A stretch of 64,000 nt of DNA from Enhydrobacter aerosaccus (GTDB lineage Bacteria > Pseudomonadota > Alphaproteobacteria > Reyranellales > Reyranellaceae): contig NZ_FUWJ01000004.1 in the NCBI RefSeq assembly GCF_900167455.1, forward strand, positions 186,001 to 250,000, in the 5' to 3' direction. This document shows, piece after piece, positions 25,062 through 33,243 of the stretch. The notes beneath the pieces were generated by a model that had not been told where the DNA came from, ran no database searches, and worked only from the letters and a program-made list of their open reading frames with translations. How positions within the stretch are numbered: the first letter of the stretch is position 1; every line of letters begins with the position of its first letter. The translations under genes were made by a program, and so were the position numbers.

Positions 25062-25663
25062 CCAGCGGGACGATGCCCTTTCATCTCGGTCGCGACGCCG
25101 TTCATGTTGCGATCGACATCCAGCGCGTCTTCGCAGAGCCCAGCCCCTGGCACGTGCCCTGGATGGCGAGAACCATTCCCAATGTGGTGGCTATTGCCAG
25201 CCGCCATCCAGATCGGACCATCTTTACCCGGTTCATCCCGCCGCGCGAGGCAGGGGAAATGCCGGGCGCCTGGCGCAACTACTATCGCCACTGGCAGGCG
25301 CTGACACGCAATGTTCTCGACGAGCGACTCCTCGATCTGGTCGAGCCGCTGCGGCGGCTGGTGCCGCCGGCGAGGGTTTGTGACAAGGCGGTGTACTCTG
25401 CCTTTGCCAATAGGGCCCTGGGTCGATGGCTCGGTGAGCGATCGATCGGCACGCTGATCATCAGCGGCGGCGAAACGGATGTCTGCGTTCTGGCGACAGT
25501 CATGGCCGCGATCGATCGCGGGTTCCGGGTCGTGTTGCCAACCGACGCGCTTTGCAGCGGCAACGATGCCAGCCATGACGCTCTGCTCGCCTTGTTCCGG
25601 CAACGGTTCGAGCATCAGATCCGGACGGCTTCCACCGAGGAGGTGCTCTGCAGTTGGGAATGA
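25058..25663 (+). CDS. Isochorismatase-like cysteine hydrolase
   Basis: This 201-residue protein has the cysteine hydrolase triad Asp20 (VAIDIQRVF), Lys110 (VCDKAVYSAF) and Cys143 (GGETDVCVLATVMAAIDRG). The fold is that of nicotinamidase and isochorismatase; the substrate is unknown. ATG 25058 overlaps the pyrophosphatase stop (ATGA), implying translational coupling. An FNR-type box lies about 50 bp after its stop and serves the next gene. Confidence 0.88.
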   Translation: MTSGTMPFHLGRDAVHVAIDIQRVFAEPSPWHVPWMARTIPNVVAIASRHPDRTIFTRFIPPREAGEMPGAWRNYYRHWQALTRNVLDERLLDLVEPLRRLVPPARVCDKAVYSAFANRALGRWLGERSIGTLIISGGETDVCVLATVMAAIDRGFRVVLPTDALCSGNDASHDALLALFRQRFEHQIRTASTEEVLCSWE

Positions 25664-25715
25664 GATGCAAACAGCAACCTGCTGAGACGCCCTATCCATA
25701 TTTTCCAAATGGTCT

Positions 25716-25729
25716 TTGATCCATATCAA
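25716..25729 (+). promoter_or_regulatory. FNR/FixK-type box TTGATCCATATCAA
   Basis: This is a perfect TTGAT-N4-ATCAA palindrome, centred 68.5 bp before the ATG of the hemerythrin-like gene. A class II start site would fall near 25764, leaving a 27-nt leader. Confidence 0.8.
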
Positions 25730-25790
25730 TCGAGCGCCGGCGGCAGCGTGGCATTCGGGACGCATTGTGTCTCCCCTCGGAAAGACTGCT

Positions 25791-26345
25791 ATGCCCAACG
25801 CGATTCGGATGATGAAGGACCGGCAGAAGGCCATGTTTTCTGTTCTTTTGGCGTTTCGCACGATCGCCCGCCGGGCGATGCGTTCAGATGGGAAGGCCGA
25901 CTTCACCCACCTGAAAAGCCTGCTCGAATATCTCGACCGCTTTCCCGAGAAACTTCACCAGCCGAACGAAGAGCGTTACCTGTTCAAGGCCGTCCTCAGC
26001 CGCGATCCCGGCCTGTCACGGGTCGTTGCCCGAGCCCAGCGGGACCATGCGGCGAGCAAGGGCTATCTGGTGCGCCTCCGCGCCGCTCTCAAGGATTGGG
26101 AGGATGGTGTCGAGGGCGGTCTTGCCCAGACGGCAATCGTGGCCGATGACTATGTCCGGTTTGCGCGGCGCCATGCCCGCATCGAGGAACGCGACCTGCT
26201 GTCGGTCGCCCGCAACGTTCTTGGTCAGGCGGAATGGGCTGATATCGAACGGGTCTTCGGAGCGGCTGCCGATCCCCTTGCCGTCTCGAAAAGCCGCCAG
26301 GAGTGCACCACGGCCATACGCAAGCTGTCGAACCTGCCGGCGTAG
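25791..26345 (+). CDS. Hemerythrin-like (HHE) domain protein
   Basis: This 184-residue helical protein has candidate di-iron ligands His40, His56, Glu60, Glu61, His86, His128 and Glu132-133, in FTHLKSLLEYLDRFPEKLHQPNEE, QRDHAASKGYL and RRHARIEERDLL. Hemerythrin-like proteins bind O2 or NO or act as iron or oxygen sensors. A perfect FNR-type box precedes it. The preceding in-frame extension would start inside the box, so ATG 25791 is chosen. Confidence 0.8.
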   Translation: MPNAIRMMKDRQKAMFSVLLAFRTIARRAMRSDGKADFTHLKSLLEYLDRFPEKLHQPNEERYLFKAVLSRDPGLSRVVARAQRDHAASKGYLVRLRAALKDWEDGVEGGLAQTAIVADDYVRFARRHARIEERDLLSVARNVLGQAEWADIERVFGAAADPLAVSKSRQECTTAIRKLSNLPA

Positions 26346-26357
26346 CGTTCGGTCATT

Positions 26358-26738
26358 TCAGGGATAGCCGGCGTCCTCCTTCAGCCGCTCGACCCGCCGC
26401 TTGAGCACGAAGGGGAGCGCAAGGTCCCGGTAGAACATGTCGATCGTATCTGGCGTCCAGCGGCGTGACGCCAGAACGCTCCAGTAATTGTCCGTAACCT
26501 TTTGCGCTTCGCAGTGCCAGGCCACTGCGGATGCAACGACATTGGCGGGACTGATCCGGTCGTCGAAGAGGTCCACCGATGCGGCAAGGCAATTCATCAG
26601 CGCCGTCCGCTGGTCCTGCAGGATCAGCGACCGCAGTTCGTTGGGAATCTTGGGCCGACCGTCGTCTTGGGCGACCGCAGGGGCAATCGCAGCCGAGCAG
26701 ATGGCGGCCAGTGCAATCAGGGGCCGAAGTTTCGACAT
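26358..26738 (-). CDS. Small exported protein, unknown function
   Basis: This 126-residue protein has a signal peptide (MSKLRPLIALAAICSAAIAPAVAQ) and a mature helical part with two cysteines (MNCLAAS and WHCEAQ) that may form a disulfide. No family is recognised. An FNR-type half-degenerate box (TTGCG-N4-ATCAA) is centred exactly 41.5 bp from the ATG, and no Shine-Dalgarno is seen. The gene is convergent with the hemerythrin-like gene (12 bp) and divergent from the exported protein at 26896. Confidence 0.7.
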   Translation of the reverse strand: MSKLRPLIALAAICSAAIAPAVAQDDGRPKIPNELRSLILQDQRTALMNCLAASVDLFDDRISPANVVASAVAWHCEAQKVTDNYWSVLASRRWTPDTIDMFYRDLALPFVLKRRVERLKEDAGYP

Positions 26739-26772
26739 GCTGATTTAGTGCCCCGTCCTCTGCGACCGGACG

Positions 26773-26786
26773 TTGCGCTGGATCAA
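26773..26786 (-). promoter_or_regulatory. FNR/FixK-like box (TTGCGCTGGATCAA)
   Basis: One half-site is perfect (ATCAA) and the other is TTGCG. The centre lies 41.5 bp upstream of the minus-strand ATG at 26738, the class II activator spacing if transcription starts at the ATG. Confidence 0.6.
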
Positions 26787-26832
26787 TGGCGCACTATTTC
26801 AAGAGTGGAATCGGCGCGACGGCCACCCTTGT

Positions 26833-26846
26833 TTGATCTGGATCAC
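26833..26846 (+). promoter_or_regulatory. FNR/FixK-type box TTGATCTGGATCAC
   Basis: One mismatch from TTGAT-N4-ATCAA. Its centre is 56.5 bp before the ATG at 26896, giving a predicted start site near 26881 just before the AAGGAG ribosome-binding site. Confidence 0.65.
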
Positions 26847-26895
26847 CGCGGCCCCCTGGATCCTGGTGCCCAATGCAAGGGTAAGGAGAAGCGCA

Positions 26896-27555
26896 ATGGC
26901 AACGATCCGAGCTGATCGCCGACGCACCAAGGCAGGCGTGTTCGTGGGAACGCTTCTGGGCGCCTTTCTTCTGGCCGGTGCAGCGTTTGCCCAAAGCGGG
27001 GACGGACGACAGCAGGGATGGAAGCTGGAGCCGAATGTCGAGCCGCCCAGCTATGCCGTGATCGAGCCGGTAAAGACTAATCTCAATATCGAAGCGCTGG
27101 TGCTGACCTGCGAGCAGGCCGGGGACCGACGCGTCCTGCAGTTCCAGCTTTACGTGTCGCCTCCAGGGCCGCTTTTGCCAGCGGGGAGCAATCCCCGGGA
27201 ATTGCGGGCCGACCCGAGCGCACAAATGCAGATTGATGGTCGCGTCTACCCGATCAGCCTGTTCTTCGCCGAAGATTATGTCGTCCTCGCGGACGCCGTT
27301 GCGGATCGGGTGCCGCTCGTCTCGGATCGCCTTCTTGATGGCGTCCAGGACGGCAAGACCATGATCCTGCGGTTCGATCTGGTTGCCAAGGACCGCGGTG
27401 GGCACCGTTCGTTCGATGGCGAAGCAACGATTGACCTGAAGGCGGCGCCGGGCGGTTCTGCCGTCGCCGCGGTGCGGCATTGCGTCGATCCCGTCGCCAA
27501 GCCAAGTGCGCGCTCGGCCTGGCCGCCGCATCCGTCGGGAAACGTGTCCGGCTGA
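26896..27555 (+). CDS. Exported protein, unknown function
   Basis: This 219-residue protein has a basic N-terminus and signal peptide (VFVGTLLGAFLLAGAAFAQ). The mature part is beta-rich, with two cysteines (LTCEQAG and RHCVDP). No known family is recognised. AAGGAGAAG precedes the ATG. It has its own FNR-type box and shares the 157-bp intergenic region with the divergent exported protein at 26738. Confidence 0.7.
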   Translation: MATIRADRRRTKAGVFVGTLLGAFLLAGAAFAQSGDGRQQGWKLEPNVEPPSYAVIEPVKTNLNIEALVLTCEQAGDRRVLQFQLYVSPPGPLLPAGSNPRELRADPSAQMQIDGRVYPISLFFAEDYVVLADAVADRVPLVSDRLLDGVQDGKTMILRFDLVAKDRGGHRSFDGEATIDLKAAPGGSAVAAVRHCVDPVAKPSARSAWPPHPSGNVSG

Positions 27556-27680
27556 TCTGCCCGACTGCGGCAAAATACGCGGACATCGCGCGATGTTTTG
27601 GCGAAGCTTGCTGGGATCTGGCCCGTTGCCTTTGAAAGGTCGGGGGGATGCCGATCCGGTCAACGGTGCCCTGGTCGGGT

Positions 27681-27694
27681 TTGACCTCGATCAA
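27681..27694 (+). promoter_or_regulatory. FNR/FixK-type box TTGACCTCGATCAA
   Basis: Matches TTGAY-N4-ATCAA; centred 85.5 bp before the Hsp20 start at 27773, with a predicted transcription start near 27729. The surrounding 211-bp gap holds nothing else I can identify. Confidence 0.7.
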
Positions 27695-27772
27695 TGTTCG
27701 CCATGCTACCGAGTCGATGATTGCCGCGCGCGATCCTAGTCGATCGTTAATCCGAGGACAGGAGAGATGACA

Positions 27773-28267
27773 ATGGCCAATCAAGTTCCCAAGCCCGTTC
27801 AGCCACCCAGCGCTCCGTCGTTCCCGTGGCTCGGCATGGATATCGATCAGTATTTCAATCGCCTGCTCCGCAGCAGCTGGCCTTTCAAGTGGCCTGAGAC
27901 CGGTATGACGGAAGCGCCACGGGCATTGCGGGCCTTCGAGCATATGCCGCAGGTGGAAGTGAAGGAAAACGACAAGCATTACACTGTCATGGTCGAGCTT
28001 CCGGGTCTCGACGAGAAGGACGTGAAGGCCACCGTGGAAGGCGACGTACTGACCATCAGCGGCGAGAAGAAGGTCGAGCGGACAGACGAGAAGACGCATT
28101 ATTCCGAGCGCAGCTACGGAAGCTTCACGCGGTCTTTCACGCTCCCGAACGACGCCGATCGCAACAACGTTGCGGCGCACTTCGTCAAAGGGGTTCTGAC
28201 GGTGGAGATTCCAAAAACCGCCAATGCGCCCCAGCAGGGCAAGCAGATCGAGATCAAGGCAAGCTGA
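27773..28267 (+). CDS. Small heat-shock protein Hsp20
   Basis: About 164 residues with an alpha-crystallin domain (PQVEVKENDKHYTVMVELPG ... YGSFTRSFTLPNDADRNNV) ending in the GVLTVEIPK motif. It holds unfolded proteins in large oligomers. ATG 27773 lies eight bases after GGAG; ATG 27767 is too close to the ribosome-binding site. The gene has an FNR-type box and is followed after 20 bp by the P-type ATPase, probably as an operon. Confidence 0.92.
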   Translation: MANQVPKPVQPPSAPSFPWLGMDIDQYFNRLLRSSWPFKWPETGMTEAPRALRAFEHMPQVEVKENDKHYTVMVELPGLDEKDVKATVEGDVLTISGEKKVERTDEKTHYSERSYGSFTRSFTLPNDADRNNVAAHFVKGVLTVEIPKTANAPQQGKQIEIKAS

Positions 28268-28287
28268 CAGCCGCATCTTGCGCATCG

Positions 28288-30744
28288 GTGCGAGATTCAA
28301 TCGTGGCGAACGGCCGCCTGAGGTCGTTCCTTTACATGCGGGCCGCGCAGACAGCGTGGCCCGCTCCGTTTGTCGTAGAATTTTTCGATCGCGAACCGCC
28401 TCCACCCGCCGTGAATGACCAAGAGTCTCCATCGACGTCATCCGTCGGCCTCACCACGACGGAGGCCGGCCGTCGCCTTGCCGAATTTGGGCCGAATGCA
28501 ACGCCCGAGGTGGCTGTTCATCCGTTGTGGCTCATCCTCGGTAAGTTCGTTGCGCCAATCCCGTGTCTGCTCGAGGCAGCCATCGCCCTGCAGCTCATCC
28601 TCGGCGAATACATCGAGGCCAGCGTCATTGCCGTCCTTCTGGTCTTCAACGCTGCCTTGGCCTTGTTCCACGAGAACCGGGCTCACGCCACGGTCGAGGC
28701 GCTCAAATCGAGGCTGGCCCTTTACGCCAACGTGCGCCGCAATGGAGAGTGGCGAACCGTTCCTGCATCGGAGATCGTGCCCGGCGACGTCCTCAAGCTC
28801 TCGCTCGGGAATGTCATCGCCGCTGATGTTCGTCTTCTGACAGGCGGCGTGCTGCTCGATCAGTCCACGATCACCGGCGAGTCCCTGCCGGTCGAAGGTG
28901 CGGCCGGCATGGAAACCTATGCCGGCGTTCTTGTCCGGCGCGGCGAAGCCATCGCTGTTGTTACGCAAACCGGCGCGCGCACGAAGTTTGGACGAACGGC
29001 GGAATTGGTCCGCACCGCCTACGTAACAAGCGCGCAGCAGCGGACCATTTTCAGGGTCGTGGCCTATCTGGCGGCCATAAATGCGGTGGTGGCATCGGCA
29101 CTCATCGCCTACGGCTGGACGATCGGCCTGCCAGGGACGGAGTTCATTCCGCTTGTCCTGATTGCGGTCCTGGCGACTGTGCCGGTCGCCCTGCCGGCCA
29201 CCTTCACGTTGGCGACGGCTATCGGCGCACAGAAGCTCGCCGGCCAAGGTGTGCTTCCGACGCGTCTTTCCGCGGTCGATGAAGCGGCCTCGATGGATCT
29301 TCTATGCTCGGACAAGACCGGGACCCTTACGCGCAACGAACTGGCGGTGGTCGCCATTCATGCCTTTCCCGGGTTTGATAATCGGCAGGTGGCCGAACTG
29401 GGCGCGCTCGCCAGTTCGGAAGGCGGCTCGGATCCGGTCGACCAGGCCGTCCGGCGGGCTGCCCGGCCAGATCCATCCCTTCGCAGCAGACTGCTCAATT
29501 TCGTGCCGTTCGATCCTGCCAGCAAAATGTCCCAGGCCACCATCGAGGATGGGACGGACAAGGCGATCCGCATCGTCAAAGGCGCCTTCGCCACGGTTGC
29601 GGCGCTGGCAGAGCCTTGTCCCGGCTCGACCGAAGCGGCCACCGACCTCGAGCGGCAGGGTTTCCGGGTGCTCGCGGTCGCTCGTGCTCAAGCAGGCGCA
29701 ATGCAGCTTGCAGGCTTGCTGGCGCTCAGCGATCCACCGCGGGCGGACGCCGCGATGTGCATTGCCCAACTTCGGGACCTTGGCGTCGAAGTTGTCATCG
29801 CGACCGGCGATGCACCGCTGACAGCGGAGGTCATCGCACGGCAGGTGGGCATTTCCGGAACTGTTCGCCCTCCGGGACCGATTGCGGCAGGCAGCACATC
29901 GCTGTCCGACTATGCCGTCTTCGCTGGCGTCCTGCCGGAAGACAAGTTCAATCTCGTCAAGGCGCTGCAGGCGGCCGGTCATACCGTCGGCATGTGTGGT
30001 GACGGCGCCAACGACGCTGCAGCGCTGCGACAGGCCCAGATCGGGATTGCGGTGTCCACCGCAACCGACGTCGCCAAGTCGGCGGCAGGCATCGTGCTGA
30101 CGGAGCCCGGCCTTGGCGGGATCGTCGCGGCGGTGCGCGAAGGCCGCATAACCTTCCAGAGAATATTGACCTACACGCTGCGCTCGATCGTCAACAAGGT
30201 GCGCCAGGTGCTGTTTCTCGCAATCGGCCTCGTGATGATCCGCCATGCCGTGCTGACGCCGATGATGATGGTTCTGTCGATGATCACCGGCGACTTTCTG
30301 GCCATGTCGGCAACGACCGATAATGTGAGGCCGTCTCGGCGCCCCAACACTTGGCGCGTGGGAAGGTTGACATTGGCCGGCGCCATCCTGGGGCTCTTCG
30401 ATCTGATCTTCTGCTCGGCGGTGCTGGCCTTCGGAAAATACCAGCTCGGCCTGTCCCTGGGCGCATTGCAAACGCTGACACTCGTAACGTTGGTCTTCAA
30501 CGGCCAGGCGGTGTTCTATGTCGTGCGCGAGCGCGGACGCATCTGGTCTTCCCGGCCGAGCGGGATCGTCGTTCTCGCCTCGCTTGCGGACATTTTGATC
30601 GTCCCGACCATGGCCAATCGGGGAATTCTCATGAGCAGTCTGCCCTTGGGAATCATTGGCGGGCTGTTTGCCGCCGCCGTGGTCCTGGCCTTCGTCTTGG
30701 ACCTGGTCAAATGCGAGATATTCGGACGATTGCAGATGGCATAG
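28288..30744 (+). CDS. P-type ATPase, P3A (H+-ATPase) type
   Basis: About 818 residues. The motifs are TGES (196-199) in the actuator domain, PVALP (299-303) in M4, the phosphorylation site Asp342 in DKTGTLTRN, and GDGANDAAAL before M5. Lack of heavy-metal-binding N-terminal motifs and of CPC in M4 favours the plasma-membrane proton-pump class. It would extrude H+ at ATP expense. The start is uncertain: GTG 28288 is used, but ATG 28336 or GTG 28411 are possible and no good ribosome-binding site is visible. It is probably co-transcribed with hsp20. Confidence 0.85.
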   Translation: MRDSIVANGRLRSFLYMRAAQTAWPAPFVVEFFDREPPPPAVNDQESPSTSSVGLTTTEAGRRLAEFGPNATPEVAVHPLWLILGKFVAPIPCLLEAAIALQLILGEYIEASVIAVLLVFNAALALFHENRAHATVEALKSRLALYANVRRNGEWRTVPASEIVPGDVLKLSLGNVIAADVRLLTGGVLLDQSTITGESLPVEGAAGMETYAGVLVRRGEAIAVVTQTGARTKFGRTAELVRTAYVTSAQQRTIFRVVAYLAAINAVVASALIAYGWTIGLPGTEFIPLVLIAVLATVPVALPATFTLATAIGAQKLAGQGVLPTRLSAVDEAASMDLLCSDKTGTLTRNELAVVAIHAFPGFDNRQVAELGALASSEGGSDPVDQAVRRAARPDPSLRSRLLNFVPFDPASKMSQATIEDGTDKAIRIVKGAFATVAALAEPCPGSTEAATDLERQGFRVLAVARAQAGAMQLAGLLALSDPPRADAAMCIAQLRDLGVEVVIATGDAPLTAEVIARQVGISGTVRPPGPIAAGSTSLSDYAVFAGVLPEDKFNLVKALQAAGHTVGMCGDGANDAAALRQAQIGIAVSTATDVAKSAAGIVLTEPGLGGIVAAVREGRITFQRILTYTLRSIVNKVRQVLFLAIGLVMIRHAVLTPMMMVLSMITGDFLAMSATTDNVRPSRRPNTWRVGRLTLAGAILGLFDLIFCSAVLAFGKYQLGLSLGALQTLTLVTLVFNGQAVFYVVRERGRIWSSRPSGIVVLASLADILIVPTMANRGILMSSLPLGIIGGLFAAAVVLAFVLDLVKCEIFGRLQMA

Positions 30745-30786
30745 TCCGACCGGCGCGGTTCGAAGTGGTTCAGCCGATGGATTTCG

Positions 30787-30800
30787 TTGATGCAAGTCAA
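30787..30800 (+). promoter_or_regulatory. FNR/FixK-type box TTGATGCAAGTCAA
   Basis: TTGAT-N4-GTCAA, centred 120.5 bp before the GH1 gene at 30914. A predicted start site near 30835 would leave a ~79-nt leader. Confidence 0.7.
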
Positions 30801-30913
30801 CGACTGGGCCGGTGATCGTCACATCCTTGCGCTAATGGTGGCTGTTCGCATCTGCCGCGCAGCGTGCTTAAAGTGGATTGGCGTGCAGACGAGTTTCGAT
30901 GGAAGGCAATTCG

Positions 30914-32272
30914 ATGCGTGACCCCGAGAACCCTGTGGCCGGAACCAGGTTGCCGAGAGACTTCGTCTGGGGAGTATCGACGTCGAGCTATCAGATCGAA
31001 GGCGCGGCCCAAGACGATGGCCGCCGCCCCAGCATTTGGGATCTCTACTCGAAAGTACCCGGGCACGTCGCCAACGGTGATACGGGAGACATTGCCTGCG
31101 ATCATTATCACCGCTACCGCGAGGATATCGGCTTGATGCATCGCATCGGGGTTGGCGCATATCGTTTCTCTGTCGCCTGGCCGCGGGTTTTGCCGGACGG
31201 GCGAGGGATTTCCAACGAAGCGGGCCTCGGTTTTTACGATCGGCTGATCGATGGTCTGCTCGCTGTCGGCATCGAGCCCTGGCTCTGTCTCTATCATTGG
31301 GATCTGCCGCAGGCGCTTCAGGAGGAGGGGGGCTGGCAGAACCGGGCCATCGTCGATTGGTATGCCGCTTATGCCGCTCTCGTGGCCAAGCGCTACGGTG
31401 ACCGCGTGCGCCACTTTGTGACGTTCAACGAGCCTTCTGTCTTCAGCTTGTTCGGCTACGGCCTCGCCTGGCATCCTCCCGGCAAGAAGGATCCGGCGGC
31501 GCTTCATCAGGCGATCCATCATATCAATCTTGCCCACGGGGCAGGTGTCGATGCCATTCGAGCCGAGGTGCCTCGGGCGCTAATCGGCTGCATCCACAAC
31601 GTGCAACCGGCACGGCCCCTCGGTTCCTCGCCCGAGGATGCGGCTGCGGCGAGAGTGCTCGATGCCTACTGGAACAGGGTTTTTCCTGAACCGCAGGTGC
31701 TCGGCCATTATCCCGAACCATTGGCCAAGCTCATCGAGCCCTACATCCAGGCCGGCGACCTGGATCGCATTCGGCGGCCGATCGATTGGTTCGGCGTCAA
31801 CCACTATTCGCCGATCTTCGCCCGGGCGGATGTCGACGCCGCGCTCGGATTTGCCTGGGCTGATGCGCCACCCACCGTGCGTCGCTCGCCGATCGGTTGG
31901 CAACTCGATCCGGAAGCCTTTCGCGATCTGCTGGTCGAAGTTTCCCGCCGCTATGGCTTGCCGGTCTACGTCACCGAGAATGGCGCCGGAGCGAACGAGG
32001 CGCCGGACAAGAGCGGTCAGGTCCTGGATCACGAACGGATTAGTTACCTGAAGGCCTATATTGGCGCCCTGCGTGAGGCCGTCGGCATGGGAGCCAATGT
32101 GCATGGCTATTTTGTCTGGTCCTTGCTCGACAACTTCGAATGGGGGGCCGGTTATGCCAATCGCTTCGGCCTGGTCTATGTCGATTATCCAACGCAGCGT
32201 CGCATCCCGAAGGAATCGGCGCACTGGTATGCACGACTGATCAACAGCGAGGCGATGCGAGAGGTCTCATGA
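30914..32272 (+). CDS. GH1 family beta-glucosidase
   Basis: This 452-residue protein is a GH1 enzyme with acid/base Glu173 (TFNEPS) and nucleophile Glu355 (VTENGA). DFVWGVSTSSYQIEGA and LLDNFEWGAGYANRFG are further family signatures. It has no signal peptide, so it acts on imported beta-glucosides or oligosaccharides in the cytoplasm. GGAAGG lies eight bases before ATG 30914. It overlaps the glucokinase gene by four bases, and a FNR-type box lies upstream. Glucose it releases would be phosphorylated by the next gene product. Confidence 0.92.
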   Translation: MRDPENPVAGTRLPRDFVWGVSTSSYQIEGAAQDDGRRPSIWDLYSKVPGHVANGDTGDIACDHYHRYREDIGLMHRIGVGAYRFSVAWPRVLPDGRGISNEAGLGFYDRLIDGLLAVGIEPWLCLYHWDLPQALQEEGGWQNRAIVDWYAAYAALVAKRYGDRVRHFVTFNEPSVFSLFGYGLAWHPPGKKDPAALHQAIHHINLAHGAGVDAIRAEVPRALIGCIHNVQPARPLGSSPEDAAAARVLDAYWNRVFPEPQVLGHYPEPLAKLIEPYIQAGDLDRIRRPIDWFGVNHYSPIFARADVDAALGFAWADAPPTVRRSPIGWQLDPEAFRDLLVEVSRRYGLPVYVTENGAGANEAPDKSGQVLDHERISYLKAYIGALREAVGMGANVHGYFVWSLLDNFEWGAGYANRFGLVYVDYPTQRRIPKESAHWYARLINSEAMREVS

Positions 32273-33243
32273 AGCGGCTTCTGCTCGCGGATATCGGCGG
32301 TACCTATGCGCGCTTCACCTTCACGTCCGGTCTGACGATCGGGCCGACTTGGGCGACCGAAGTCGGTGCACGCCGCAACGTCGTCGAAGCGGTGGCGGCC
32401 TTCATCAAGGCCGACGGGGGCAGCCAACGGATCGACGGAGCGCTCTTCGCAACGGCAGGTCCTGTGCAGGGCGGGCGTTGCCATCTGACGAACGCTCCCT
32501 GGATCATCGATGAGGAAGAGCTTGCCCACGCCTTCAACATCCCGTGGGTGCGTGTCGTCAACGACCTCGAGGCAGTTGCCGCCGGGCTGCCCGATCTGCC
32601 CTTGTCGCAGACGCGTCTGATCGGTCCTGCAACAAGCGTGCCCGGTGCCCCGATGGCTATCATCGCGCCGGGAACAGGGCTGGGCATGGCCTGTCTGTTT
32701 GCCGGACCGGGTGGACGATGCGTATTGCCGAGCGAGGGAGGCCACGCTGCCTTGGCGCCAATGGACAAGGAGTCCGAGGCAATCATCTCTTTCCTGCGCC
32801 GTCGCTACGGCCGGGTTTCGTCTGAACGAGTCCTGTCGGGGTCCGGGCTGAGCAACCTGCATGACGCCATTGTCGCCTTGGAGGGCGGCATGAGCCGTGC
32901 CCGTACACCGGTCGAGGTGACCACGGGGGCTTTCAATGGCTCGTGTCCGGCATGCCGGACCGCCGTCGACACGTTCTGCGCCTTTCTGGGCGCCGTTGCC
33001 GGCGACATGGCGCTGATGTTCGGCGCGCTCGGCGGCATTTTTATCGGTGGGGGCATCGTCCCGCGGTTCGTCGACCACCTGGCCCGTTCGAGCTTTCGCA
33101 GTCAATTCGAGGCGAAGGGCCGGCTCAAGCCATATGTGGCCCGCATTCCGACTCGGGTGATCCTGCATCCCACCCCGGCCTTCATCGGGTTACTGAGCCT
33201 TGCAGAAGGGGCAGGTGCAGTGCGCCGCCAGCCCTCGCCGTGA
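32269..33243 (+). CDS. glk: Glucokinase
   Basis: This 324-residue ASKHA kinase has the ATP-phosphate loop LADIGGTYARF, ATAGPVQGG, NAPWIIDEEEL, the VNDLEAVAAGLP segment with the catalytic Asp, and the second ATP-binding stretch in IAPGTGLGMA. It converts glucose to glucose-6-phosphate. It is translationally coupled to the GH1 gene (ATGA) and to the following gene (GTGA). The three genes form one operon. Confidence 0.9.
   Translation: MKRLLLADIGGTYARFTFTSGLTIGPTWATEVGARRNVVEAVAAFIKADGGSQRIDGALFATAGPVQGGRCHLTNAPWIIDEEELAHAFNIPWVRVVNDLEAVAAGLPDLPLSQTRLIGPATSVPGAPMAIIAPGTGLGMACLFAGPGGRCVLPSEGGHAALAPMDKESEAIISFLRRRYGRVSSERVLSGSGLSNLHDAIVALEGGMSRARTPVEVTTGAFNGSCPACRTAVDTFCAFLGAVAGDMALMFGALGGIFIGGGIVPRFVDHLARSSFRSQFEAKGRLKPYVARIPTRVILHPTPAFIGLLSLAEGAGAVRRQPSP

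Noticed and set aside
26773..26846. Two boxes in one 157-bp gap read as a duplicated site for one gene
   Set aside because: They fit two divergent genes with separate spacing (41.5 bp to 26738 and 56.5 bp to 26896), so two promoters are simpler.
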